From positions 1 to 7,136 of the forward strand of contig JAKSUS010000059.1 of assembly GCA_024408745.1 (NCBI GenBank): a DNA stretch of 7,136 nucleotides, in the 5' to 3' direction. The notes beneath the pieces are model-generated. The model saw only the letters and a list, made by a program, of their open reading frames with translations, was not told the origin of the DNA and did no database searches. This stretch comes from Candidatus Gastranaerophilales bacterium (GTDB taxonomy: Bacteria > Cyanobacteriota > Vampirovibrionia > Gastranaerophilales > JAILCC01). A program made the position numbers and the translations under genes. Shown piece by piece: positions 1 through 5,930 of the stretch; within the stretch, counting starts at the first letter, position 1; each line of letters opens with the position of its first letter.

Positions 1-147
1 ACAATTCTCTCTTGTAATATTTAGTGCAGTAAGTATAGCTTCCTGTTTTTCTTCCATAACTAGTCTTTCATCATCTTCCATGTGATCGTATCCGATAAGA
101 TGCAACAAACTATGAGAAAGCAAAAATGCAATTTCACGTTTAATTGA
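1..147 (-). CDS. ybeY: rRNA maturation endoribonuclease YbeY, C-terminal fragment (both ends missing)
   Basis: YbeY is a zinc-dependent endoribonuclease acting in 16S rRNA 3'-end maturation and ribosome quality control. Read on the minus strand, about 49 codons give the C-terminal end of the family: a KREIAFLL stretch, then the metal-binding motif HSLLHLIGYDH (histidine codons at 114-112, 102-100 and 84-82, spaced H-x3-H-x5-H), then MEDDERLVMEEKQEAIL and LNITR. The family usually has HG at the first histidine; here it is HS. The frame is open at the left edge, so the natural stop lies outside the window. Upstream of about 147 the frame stays open but the residues (Ser- and Phe-rich) no longer resemble YbeY, because that DNA codes for TilS on the other strand. 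The N-terminal two thirds are therefore absent. An ATG at 156-154 exists but has no convincing ribosome binding site and would give only the catalytic tail. Family assignment is firm; whether this is a broken gene or an assembly joint is open. Confidence 0.85.
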
Positions 148-149
148 AA
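132..149. repeat. Short inverted repeat at the ybeY/tilS joint
   Basis: TTTCA (132-136) and TGAAA (145-149) form a 5-bp inverted repeat around an 8-base spacer. It lies where minus-strand YbeY similarity stops and plus-strand TilS similarity begins. Short inverted repeats of this kind are common at fold-back chimeras and at inversion breakpoints. In DNA this AT-rich a 5-bp repeat is also expected by chance, so its meaning depends entirely on its position. Confidence 0.4.
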
Positions 150-196
150 ATGCCATTGATGAAGAAGAAATTGTTGAAGAACTTTTAAAAAAAGAA

Positions 197-853
197 TTGA
201 AAAAGGTTTTTGATGAGGAAACGATTTTAACAAAAGAATTTATGAAATTAAGTTTGCCTTTAAAGAAACGTATTGTTAAAAATTTATTGGAAGAAAATGA
301 TTTTGATTATGATAAAAAAAGAATAGAAGAAGTTTTGGCTTTTATTGAAGAAAATGCAACTTCAAAAGCAGGAAAAACTTTTTCGTTAGATAAAAATCAT
401 TGGCTTTTTACGAATAATAAAGTTACCGAAATAATTGATGAAAGTGATTATAATACCGTTTTTGCCGAAAAAACAATTAATATGAACGGCGAAACGATTT
501 TGGATGAATTTAATGCGGTTGTTAAAATTACAAATTGGGAAGGTGAAGCACCAAAAACTTTTCCGAAAGATAATGAGAACACAATTTATGCTGATTTTAG
601 CAATATTGAATTGCCTTTGACTTTCAGAACAAGAATGTTTGGTGACAGGATTGTACCGTTTGGCAAAAAATCACCGATAAAGCTGAAAAAATATCTAAAT
701 AATAAGAAACTTTCAAAACATGAAAAATCTAAAGTTTTGTTAATTTCTTCAGGTCAAAATGTTTTATGGGCGATAAATTTGGGTATAAGTAATATTATAA
801 AAGTTAAGGGCATGCCGACTCATAAGGTAGAGTTTTTTTATAAGGAGAAATAG
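197..853 (+). CDS. tilS: tRNA(Ile)-lysidine synthetase TilS, C-terminal half (5'-truncated)
   Basis: TilS joins lysine to C34 of the CAU-anticodon tRNA(Ile), using ATP, so that it reads AUA; it acts in the cytoplasm and is normally essential. The visible 218 residues match only the C-terminal part of the family, which is usually well over 400 residues. They include a helical central region (LSLPLKKRIVKNLLEE, residues 18-33) and the C-terminal tRNA-binding domain starting with GDRIVPFG at residues 149-156, followed by KLKKYLNNKKL and the VLWAINLGIS stretch near the end. The N-terminal ATP-pyrophosphatase domain with its SGGxDS loop is missing. The coordinate start is a TTG at 197, but the same frame is open back to 116 and the residues just upstream (an acidic helix, EEEIVEELLKKEL) also look like TilS, so 197 is not a genuine start. 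The stop lies 2 nt before hpt, the common tilS-hpt order. As it stands, the product cannot be active. Confidence 0.85.
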   Translation: MKKVFDEETILTKEFMKLSLPLKKRIVKNLLEENDFDYDKKRIEEVLAFIEENATSKAGKTFSLDKNHWLFTNNKVTEIIDESDYNTVFAEKTINMNGETILDEFNAVVKITNWEGEAPKTFPKDNENTIYADFSNIELPLTFRTRMFGDRIVPFGKKSPIKLKKYLNNKKLSKHEKSKVLLISSGQNVLWAINLGISNIIKVKGMPTHKVEFFYKEK

Positions 854-855
854 TT

Positions 856-1389
856 ATGGATAATTTAATACTTAAAAATTTACAGGTTTTGGTTTCTGAA
901 GAAGATATACAAAAAAGGGTAAAAGAAATTGCCGATCAAATCAATAAAGATTACGAAGGCCAAGAAATCGTTTTAATTAGCGTTTTAAAAGGTTCAGTTG
1001 TTTTTGCCGCTGATTTAATCAGACATATAAACGTTCCTGTTCAACTTGAATTTATAAGACTTTCAAGTTACGGCAATGAAATGCGTTCATCAGGAAAAGT
1101 AAAAGCTATTGATTTAACTTTACCTAATATGAACGGCAAAAATGTTTTAATAGTTGAAGATATTATTGATACAGGAACAACAGCAAACTTTTTAACAAGT
1201 TATTTCAAACTTCAACATGGTATAGATAATATCAAATTTGTAACTCTGTTAAATAAAGAATGTGCAAGAAAACACGAAGTACAAGTTGATTATTCAGGTT
1301 TTATAATTGATGATTATTTCGTTGTCGGTTACGGTCTTGATTATTCGGGATATTACAGAAACTTACCTTATGTAGGATATTTTAGTTAA
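856..1389 (+). CDS. hpt: Hypoxanthine phosphoribosyltransferase
   Basis: Purine salvage enzyme that transfers phosphoribose from PRPP to hypoxanthine or guanine, giving IMP or GMP, in the cytoplasm. The 177-residue length is normal for the bacterial family. Visible motifs, in order: the LKGS loop (44-47), SSYG (70-73, the flexible loop that closes the active site), the PRPP-binding motif VEDIIDTGTT (100-109) with its two acidic residues, a purine-contacting lysine in LLNK (134), and the C-terminal DDYFVVGYGLDYSGYYRNLP stretch (152-171). The ATG at 856 is set by the ribosome binding site AAGGAG at 842-847, which lies inside the end of tilS; the 2-nt gap indicates co-transcription with tilS. 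At the 3' end the stop interlocks with that of convergent dtd. In many bacteria ftsH follows hpt; here a convergent operon takes its place. Confidence 0.95.
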   Translation: MDNLILKNLQVLVSEEDIQKRVKEIADQINKDYEGQEIVLISVLKGSVVFAADLIRHINVPVQLEFIRLSSYGNEMRSSGKVKAIDLTLPNMNGKNVLIVEDIIDTGTTANFLTSYFKLQHGIDNIKFVTLLNKECARKHEVQVDYSGFIIDDYFVVGYGLDYSGYYRNLPYVGYFS

Positions 1390-1823
1390 TGCTCTAACAT
1401 AAAAGTTACGGGGCCGTCATTAATTAATGAAATATCCATCATTGCTCTAAACACGCCAGTTTGAATATTTAGTGGTGATTTTTTTAATTCACTTACAAAA
1501 TATTCATATAATTCGTTTGCTTCTTGTGGCGGTTTTGCATTATCAAAACTCGGTCTTGTGCCTTTTTTGCAATCACCTGCAAGAGTAAATTGTGAAACAA
1601 CAAGAATTTCCCTGTTTATATCAGAAACCGATAAATTCATTTTTTCGTTTTCATCTTCAAAAATTCTTAATTTTAAAATTTTTGAAACGAGCCAGTCTGC
1701 ATTAGAAGTTGTATCATTTTTTTCAACTCCTAAAAAGATTAATAAACCTTTATGGATTTGTGAATATATTTGCCCGTCAATACTGACGCTTGCGGATTTA
1801 ACCCTCTGAATCAGCGCTTTCAT
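1386..1823 (-). CDS. dtd: D-aminoacyl-tRNA deacylase
   Basis: Hydrolyses D-aminoacyl-tRNAs (and glycyl-tRNA(Ala) in known homologues), recycling tRNA and keeping D-amino acids out of proteins; acts as a cytoplasmic homodimer. The 145-residue length is normal. The family start MKALIQRVKSASVSIDG is present, as are the active-site motif SQFTLAGDCKKGTRPSF (77-93) and the second signature NDGPVTF (135-141), which carries the Gly-Pro that enforces chirality. The start at 1823 is preceded by AAGGAT a few bases upstream (about 1829-1834). It lies within the last 26 nt of plsC, so translation is probably coupled to plsC. It is the last gene of the aroA-plsC-dtd unit. Its TAA overlaps the TAA of convergent hpt within the shared TTAA at 1386-1389. 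Confidence 0.95.
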   Translation of the reverse strand: MKALIQRVKSASVSIDGQIYSQIHKGLLIFLGVEKNDTTSNADWLVSKILKLRIFEDENEKMNLSVSDINREILVVSQFTLAGDCKKGTRPSFDNAKPPQEANELYEYFVSELKKSPLNIQTGVFRAMMDISLINDGPVTFMLEH

Positions 1824-2511
1824 GTTTATCCTTTTTTGCTCTAATTTGTTCTATTTTATCTTTTGTGCATTGTGCAACTTGATAGTCACCAAGTTTAACA
1901 ATTTCTTCGCACCATTTTTCCATTGTATCAGCCATGTTTTTGGACGGATCAAAAGGTTTACCGATTTTAATTACAATTTTTCCGCCAAAAGGAACTTTGC
2001 TGAATTTTTCCGAACCTGTGATAGAAACGGGTAAAATTTGAGCTTTTGCCATATTTGCCAAATATGCAAATCCGGGGTTAATTTTTGTAATTTCACCTAC
2101 ATTGTCTCTTGTACCTTGAGGGAACATTGAAAGGAGCCAATGATTAGTTTTCATAATTGCTTGGGCAGTTCTTATTGTTGCGATTTCAAGTTTTGCTCTG
2201 TTTACGGCAAAAGTACCTAATGCAACGATAATAGGGCAGAGCCATTTAACATCATATAATTCTTTTTTCGCCATATATGCAATAGGTCTTTTTGTTGCGA
2301 AAGAAGATAAAATCGGGTCAAGATAACCGCTGTGCGTCGGTGCAACCAAAAATGACTGATTTTTTGGAATATTTTCTCTGCCTTCGACTTTTACCTTATA
2401 AAACAAAAACACGTAAGGCATTGTAAAAAGCCAAACACACATCCATTGAAAGACTTCCGTTAAAAAATTATATTCTTTTGTTTCTCTCTTTGCATAATTT
2501 CTTTTTGCCAT
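1798..2511 (-). CDS. plsC: 1-acyl-sn-glycerol-3-phosphate acyltransferase (PlsC family)
   Basis: Predicted to acylate lysophosphatidic acid to phosphatidic acid at the inner face of the cytoplasmic membrane, an early step in phospholipid synthesis. The 237-residue length fits the family. An N-terminal hydrophobic segment (about 21-38) probably anchors it. The acyltransferase motifs are in order: catalytic HSGYLD (60-65, the H-x4-D pair), GTFAVNR (99-105), FPQGTR (130-135) and the ILPVSITGS block (159-167). The third motif normally reads FPEGTR; the Glu is Gln here. The C-terminus is charged and rich in Lys, Asp and Glu. The ATG at 2511 has a GAGGA ribosome binding site inside the end of aroA, 3 nt from the aroA stop, and the 3' end overlaps dtd by 26 nt. 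Related lysophospholipid acyltransferases share these motifs, so the exact substrate is inferred. Confidence 0.88.
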   Translation of the reverse strand: MAKRNYAKRETKEYNFLTEVFQWMCVWLFTMPYVFLFYKVKVEGRENIPKNQSFLVAPTHSGYLDPILSSFATKRPIAYMAKKELYDVKWLCPIIVALGTFAVNRAKLEIATIRTAQAIMKTNHWLLSMFPQGTRDNVGEITKINPGFAYLANMAKAQILPVSITGSEKFSKVPFGGKIVIKIGKPFDPSKNMADTMEKWCEEIVKLGDYQVAQCTKDKIEQIRAKKDKHESADSEG

Positions 2512-2514
2512 AAT

Positions 2515-3798
2515 CTATTCCTCAATTAAAATATTCATCAACTCTAAAAATTCGGGGAAAGAAGTATTTACCCATTCAAAATCATTTATACAAATTTCTT
2601 TCGCGCAAATCAAACCTGCAACATAAGCGCTCATTGCTAATCTGTGATCATGATATGTTTCAATTATCGTATCCCCTTTTAATTTTGTTTTGCCTGATAT
2701 TATAAAGCCATCTTCTCTTTCTTCAATATCAACTCCTAATTTTGAAAATTCTCTAACTACGGATTTTATTCTGTCTGATTCTTTATTTCTTAAATCCTGC
2801 GCATCTTTTATAATCGTTTGACCTTCGGCTTGCGACGCTAAAACCGCGATAATGGGAAGTTCATCAATCAATCTCGGAATAATTTCACCACTAATGTCAA
2901 TTCCTTTTAAGTTTTCGGAATATGAAATTTTTATATCACTGACTTCTTCACCGCAACCGGTTCTTTTATTTAATATTTCAAGATTTGCACCCATTTTAAT
3001 TAAAACATCAATAATTCCCGTTCTTGTTTCGTTAATTCCTACATTTCTAACAATTATACTTGCGTTCGGAATTATAGATGCTGCGACAAAGAAAAATGCA
3101 GCAGATGAAATATCACCTGGGATTATTAATTCTTTTGGGATTAATTCTGATTTTTCAATTTTGACGGTTTTATTATTAACAGAAATATTTGCACCTAAAT
3201 ATTCAAGCATTTTTTCGGAATGATTTCTTGAAATATAAGGCTCCGTTACTGTAGTTTTGCCGTCAGCAAACAAACCTGCAAATAAAATACAAGATTTAAC
3301 CTGTGCGCTTGCAATCGGTGTAATATAATCAATTCCGTGCAAATCAGATGGTTTTATAATTAAAGGTGTTTTAAAATCGTTATTTAATGATGAAATATCA
3401 GCGTGCATAAGTTTAAGCGGTTCAATAATGCGTTTCATCGGTCTTTGAGAAAGACTTATATCACCCTCAATTCGGCTTTCGAAATTTTGACCTGCCAAAA
3501 TTCCCGATAATAATCTTGTTGTCGTTCCTGAATTTCCCGCATATAAAATATTTTCAGGCTTTGTTAATCCGTTTGATGAAATTTCAAAATTCATTTCATC
3601 TTGAAATTTAACGTTAACACCCATTTGTTCAAATATTTTCAAGGTATTTCTGCAATCTTCGCCTTTAGAAAAGTTTTTTATTGCGACTTTTCCTTTGCAA
3701 AGACTCCCTAACATTACTGACCTGTGGCTTATTGATTTATCGGGAGGAACTTCAATTGTACCTTTAAAATTATTTATTTTCTTAACTTTTACCTGCAT
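2515..3798 (-). CDS. aroA: 3-phosphoshikimate 1-carboxyvinyltransferase (EPSP synthase)
   Basis: Sixth step of the shikimate pathway: joins phosphoenolpyruvate to shikimate 3-phosphate, giving EPSP on the way to chorismate and the aromatic amino acids. The 427-residue length is normal. Motifs: DKSISHR (20-26, substrate-binding lysine and arginine), GNSGTTTR (88-95, PEP site), SQRPMKR (117-123), SAQVKS (164-169), IDELP (311-315, with the presumed catalytic Asp312), KESDRI (339-344) and HDHRLAMS (383-390). The PEP loop reads like the Gram-positive (class II) enzymes rather than the GNAGTAMR form of E. coli; the glycine equivalent to E. coli Gly96 is kept. The ATG at 3798 puts DKSISHR at the usual distance from the N-terminus. 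No purine-rich ribosome binding site precedes it. It is the first gene of the aroA-plsC-dtd unit, 3 nt before plsC. Confidence 0.95.
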   Translation of the reverse strand: MQVKVKKINNFKGTIEVPPDKSISHRSVMLGSLCKGKVAIKNFSKGEDCRNTLKIFEQMGVNVKFQDEMNFEISSNGLTKPENILYAGNSGTTTRLLSGILAGQNFESRIEGDISLSQRPMKRIIEPLKLMHADISSLNNDFKTPLIIKPSDLHGIDYITPIASAQVKSCILFAGLFADGKTTVTEPYISRNHSEKMLEYLGANISVNNKTVKIEKSELIPKELIIPGDISSAAFFFVAASIIPNASIIVRNVGINETRTGIIDVLIKMGANLEILNKRTGCGEEVSDIKISYSENLKGIDISGEIIPRLIDELPIIAVLASQAEGQTIIKDAQDLRNKESDRIKSVVREFSKLGVDIEEREDGFIISGKTKLKGDTIIETYHDHRLAMSAYVAGLICAKEICINDFEWVNTSFPEFLELMNILIEE

Positions 3799-3807
3799 AA
3801 TGCAGTT

Positions 3808-3837
3808 ATTTTATCATAAATTTTGTTAGGTATTCAA
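3808..3837 (-). promoter_or_regulatory. Possible aroA promoter with almost no leader
   Basis: On the minus strand, TTGAAT (3837-3832) and TAAAAT (3813-3808) are separated by 18 bp. Transcription from them would start near 3801, two or three bases before the aroA ATG, which agrees with the lack of a ribosome binding site. Both boxes are imperfect and the region is AT-rich, so this is tentative. A second possible -10, TATGAT (3818-3813), lacks a suitably spaced -35. Confidence 0.25.
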
Positions 3838-3847
3838 ATATTTTACA

Positions 3848-3856
3848 TGCTATAAT
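3848..3856 (+). promoter_or_regulatory. Extended -10 promoter for the small peptide-rlhA unit
   Basis: TGC followed by a perfect TATAAT gives the extended -10 pattern TGnTATAAT. It lies 36 bp before the ATG of the 39-codon gene, in the 94-bp gap between the divergent aroA and small-peptide starts. No good -35 sits at 17 bp; TTGTTA at 3823-3828 is too far away (22 bp). Extended -10 elements can work without a -35. A second TATAAT at 3871-3876 is too close to the start codon to be a likely promoter. Confidence 0.5.
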
Positions 3857-3892
3857 AAACTTAAATTATTTATAATTTATGGAGAAATTTTC

Positions 3893-4012
3893 ATGGGTTG
3901 TCTAAAAAATATAATCAGTTTTTTCATTCTCATTCTTGCAATTATCGGGTTTAAAGTAATCGGTGGGTTTGAATTTGTAATGAATTTTATTAACGGAATG
4001 CCAAAACAATAA
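3893..4012 (+). CDS. Small single-span membrane peptide (39 aa) coupled to rlhA
   Basis: Not recognised. It encodes 39 residues beginning MGCLKNIISFFILILAIIGF. Residues 6-20 are almost entirely hydrophobic, with Lys5 before and Lys21 after, so one membrane span is predicted; a mixed tail ends NGMPKQ. Evidence that it is real: a GGAG ribosome binding site at 3881-3884, 8 nt before the ATG; an extended -10 promoter upstream; a stop codon that overlaps the start of the next gene (TAATG, 4010-4014); and no other gene in this stretch. The one-base overlap suggests that translation of rlhA, which lacks a clear ribosome binding site of its own, depends on ribosomes finishing this peptide. It could be a functional membrane peptide or mainly a leader serving rlhA expression. 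Confidence 0.65.
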   Translation: MGCLKNIISFFILILAIIGFKVIGGFEFVMNFINGMPKQ

Positions 4013-5763
4013 TGAAAGTCGAACTTCTTGCACCTGCAAAAGATTTAGAATGTGCCATAACTGCCATAAATTATGGAGCTGACGCTGTTTATATCGGCGC
4101 AAATGCTTTTGGCGCAAGACATAATGCAACAAATTCATTGGAAGAAATTAAGAGGCTTGTTGATTATGCACACAAATTTTATGTAAAAGTTCACGTTACG
4201 ATAAATACAATTTTAACCAATGAAGAATTGAAAGAAGCGCAAAAACTGATTTATAATTTATACGATATTGGTGTTGATGCGATAATTGTTCAGGATATGG
4301 GTTTATTGGAAGTTGATTTGCCTCCGATTGCACTTCATGCAAGTACACAATGCAATAACAGAGATTTTGAAAAAGTTAAATTCTTTGAAAAAACAGGTTT
4401 TCAACGAGTAATTTTAGCAAGAGAATTATCTTTAAATAAAATTAAGGAAATTTGCGAAAATACAAACGTTGAAATTGAAACATTTATTCATGGGGCTTTA
4501 TGTGTATCATATAGCGGTCAATGTTATTTGAGCCAAAGCATCGGTGGAAGGTCGGCTAATCGTGGCGAATGCGGTCAGCCTTGTCGAAAAAAATATTCAC
4601 TTTTAGATGATAAAGGAAATTATTTAATTAAAAACAAACACCTGCTTTGTTTGAAAGATTTTAATGCTTCAGAAAATATCGAAGCATTAATAAATGCAGG
4701 TGTTAAATCCTTTAAAATTGAAGGAAGATTAAAGGATAAAAATTATATTAAAAATGTTGTAGGCTTTTATCGGAAATTAATTGATAAGTATGCTCAAAAA
4801 ACTTCATCAGGTAAGGTCTTTTTTGATTTTGAACCGAATGTTAATAAAGCATTTAATCGTGGTTTTACGGATTACTTTTTAAATAACAGAAATGAAATTT
4901 TTAATTTTAATACACCTAAATCAATTGGTGAAAAAGTCGGTAAAATAAAAGAAGTTTATAAAAATTATTTTACATTTGAAGGTGAAAAATTATCCGTTCA
5001 GGACGGCTTATGTTTCTTTGAAAATGATGAGTTGAACGGTTTTTTAATTAACAAAATTGAGAACGATAAAATCTTTCCTAATAAAATGCCAAATATTAAT
5101 AGGGGTACTGTTTTATACAGAAATATTGACATTGAGTTTAATAAAAAACTTGATATTTCTAAAACGACAAGAAAAATTAAAGTTGATTTTATTTTCACAG
5201 ATAATAAATTAATTGCAACAGATGAAGATAATAACGAAGTTAAAATAAATTTAGATGATTTTGAAGAAGCCAAAAATGAAATAAAAGCAAAACAAAATAT
5301 AATTGAACAATTGAAAAAAACAGGTGAAAGTGATTTTTATGTTGAAAATATTGAACTAAAATTAATTAAAATTCCGTTTTTACCAATTTCCAAGATTAAT
5401 GAATTAAGAAGGAATATTTTAGAACTTTTGATGAAAGAAAGATTAAATAATTATAAACGACCAATAAGCGGTGAAATTAAAGTTATTCCTTATTATAAAA
5501 ACGAAATTGATTATAAGGGTAATGTTCATAATGATTTTGCAAAATTGTTTTACGAAAAGCGAAATGTGAAAGTAAAAGAATTTTCATTTGAAACAAAACC
5601 GGTTAAAAATGCTGAATTAATGAGGACAAAACATTGTTTGAAATATGCTTTGGGTAAATGCAAAAGTAAGGATAAATTATTTTTAGAAGATGAATTCGGA
5701 AAAAAATATGAATTAGAATTTGATTGCAAAAATTGCGAAATGGTTATAAAATATACTTGTTAG
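4012..5763 (+). CDS. rlhA: U32-family protein, RlhA/YdcP-like 23S rRNA hydroxylation factor
   Basis: The U32 'peptidase' family includes E. coli RlhA (YdcP), needed for 5-hydroxycytidine at 23S rRNA C2501, and TrhP (YegQ), needed for 5-hydroxyuridine at tRNA position 34. This 583-residue protein follows the RlhA pattern: MKVELLAPAKDLECAITA at the N-terminus, YGADAVYIGANAFGARHNAT (21-40), VQDMGLLEVDLPPIALHAST (93-112), then the family signature HGALCVSYSGQC (160-171) and RSANRGECGQPC (180-191), whose cysteines are probable iron-sulfur or metal ligands. KSFKIEGRLKDKNYIKN follows at about 234-250. The C-terminal region, less conserved and Lys-rich, ends with a second cysteine set: C542, C550, C572, C575 (KHCLKYALGKC and FDCKNCEM), the usual end of the long U32 proteins. 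Its start overlaps the stop of the upstream small peptide. RlhA is favoured over TrhP by the length and the FGARHNATNS motif; the modified nucleotide itself is inferred. Confidence 0.85.
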   Translation: MKVELLAPAKDLECAITAINYGADAVYIGANAFGARHNATNSLEEIKRLVDYAHKFYVKVHVTINTILTNEELKEAQKLIYNLYDIGVDAIIVQDMGLLEVDLPPIALHASTQCNNRDFEKVKFFEKTGFQRVILARELSLNKIKEICENTNVEIETFIHGALCVSYSGQCYLSQSIGGRSANRGECGQPCRKKYSLLDDKGNYLIKNKHLLCLKDFNASENIEALINAGVKSFKIEGRLKDKNYIKNVVGFYRKLIDKYAQKTSSGKVFFDFEPNVNKAFNRGFTDYFLNNRNEIFNFNTPKSIGEKVGKIKEVYKNYFTFEGEKLSVQDGLCFFENDELNGFLINKIENDKIFPNKMPNINRGTVLYRNIDIEFNKKLDISKTTRKIKVDFIFTDNKLIATDEDNNEVKINLDDFEEAKNEIKAKQNIIEQLKKTGESDFYVENIELKLIKIPFLPISKINELRRNILELLMKERLNNYKRPISGEIKVIPYYKNEIDYKGNVHNDFAKLFYEKRNVKVKEFSFETKPVKNAELMRTKHCLKYALGKCKSKDKLFLEDEFGKKYELEFDCKNCEMVIKYTC

Positions 5764-5771
5764 TATAATGG

Positions 5772-5821
5772 TCTTTTATGTTCTTAAATGATATAAATGG
5801 TTAAAAGATAATCATAAAAGA
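5772..5821. repeat. 9-bp inverted repeat after rlhA
   Basis: TCTTTTATG (5772-5780) and CATAAAAGA (5813-5821) are exact reverse complements separated by 32 bases. No T-run follows, so it is not an ordinary intrinsic terminator. The right arm is part of a tandem AAAAGATA (5803-5810 and 5816-5823, 13 bp apart). It could be a processing or stability structure for the rlhA mRNA 3' end, or a protein-binding region. Confidence 0.4.
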
Positions 5822-5822
5822 T

Positions 5823-5873
5823 ACAAAACTTTACAATTGAGATAGCAATTATCAAATAAATTTCAAGTTTTGT
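5823..5873. repeat. 9-bp inverted repeat with an inner dyad, upstream of the membrane protein gene
   Basis: ACAAAACTT (5823-5831) and AAGTTTTGT (5865-5873) are exact reverse complements. Inside the 33-base loop lies a second inverted repeat, AATTG (5835-5839) and CAATT (5846-5850). The right arm runs into further Ts (5873-5877), so a weak AT-only terminator for rlhA is possible; a 5'-leader structure for the gene at 5931 is the alternative. No confident promoter was found here: TTTACA (5830-5835) with TCAAAT (5852-5857) is the best pair and is weak. Confidence 0.45.
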
Positions 5874-5930
5874 TTTTACATGATTAGGTAAGCAATCAAA
5901 AACGATGTTAAAATTGGAGGTAAGGTATAA

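Noticed and set aside
1..196. A natural fusion or antisense arrangement of ybeY with tilS
   Set aside because: The two lie on opposite strands and both lack essential N-terminal domains, so no functional fusion can result. It is reported as a breakpoint instead.
2852..3223. Open frame of 123 codons on the plus strand inside aroA
   Set aside because: It is a shadow of the clearly conserved minus-strand aroA. Its Ile/Ser/Phe-rich content results from the AT-rich opposite strand, and it has no convincing ribosome binding site.
3510..3545. AroA PEP-site variant as a glyphosate-resistance trait
   Set aside because: The loop GNSGTTTR is normal for Gram-positive-type enzymes and keeps the glycine whose change to alanine is known to give insensitivity; resistance cannot be claimed from this.
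3902..4138. Minus-strand open frame of 78 codons across the small peptide and the start of rlhA
   Set aside because: It overlaps two better supported plus-strand genes; its Leu/Gln/His-rich composition and lack of start signals mark it as a shadow.
5761..5769. TATAAT at 5764-5769 as a promoter for the gene at 5931
   Set aside because: No -35 better than TGGTTA (three of six matches) lies at the right distance and there is no extended -10; one TATAAT is expected by chance in a gap this AT-rich.
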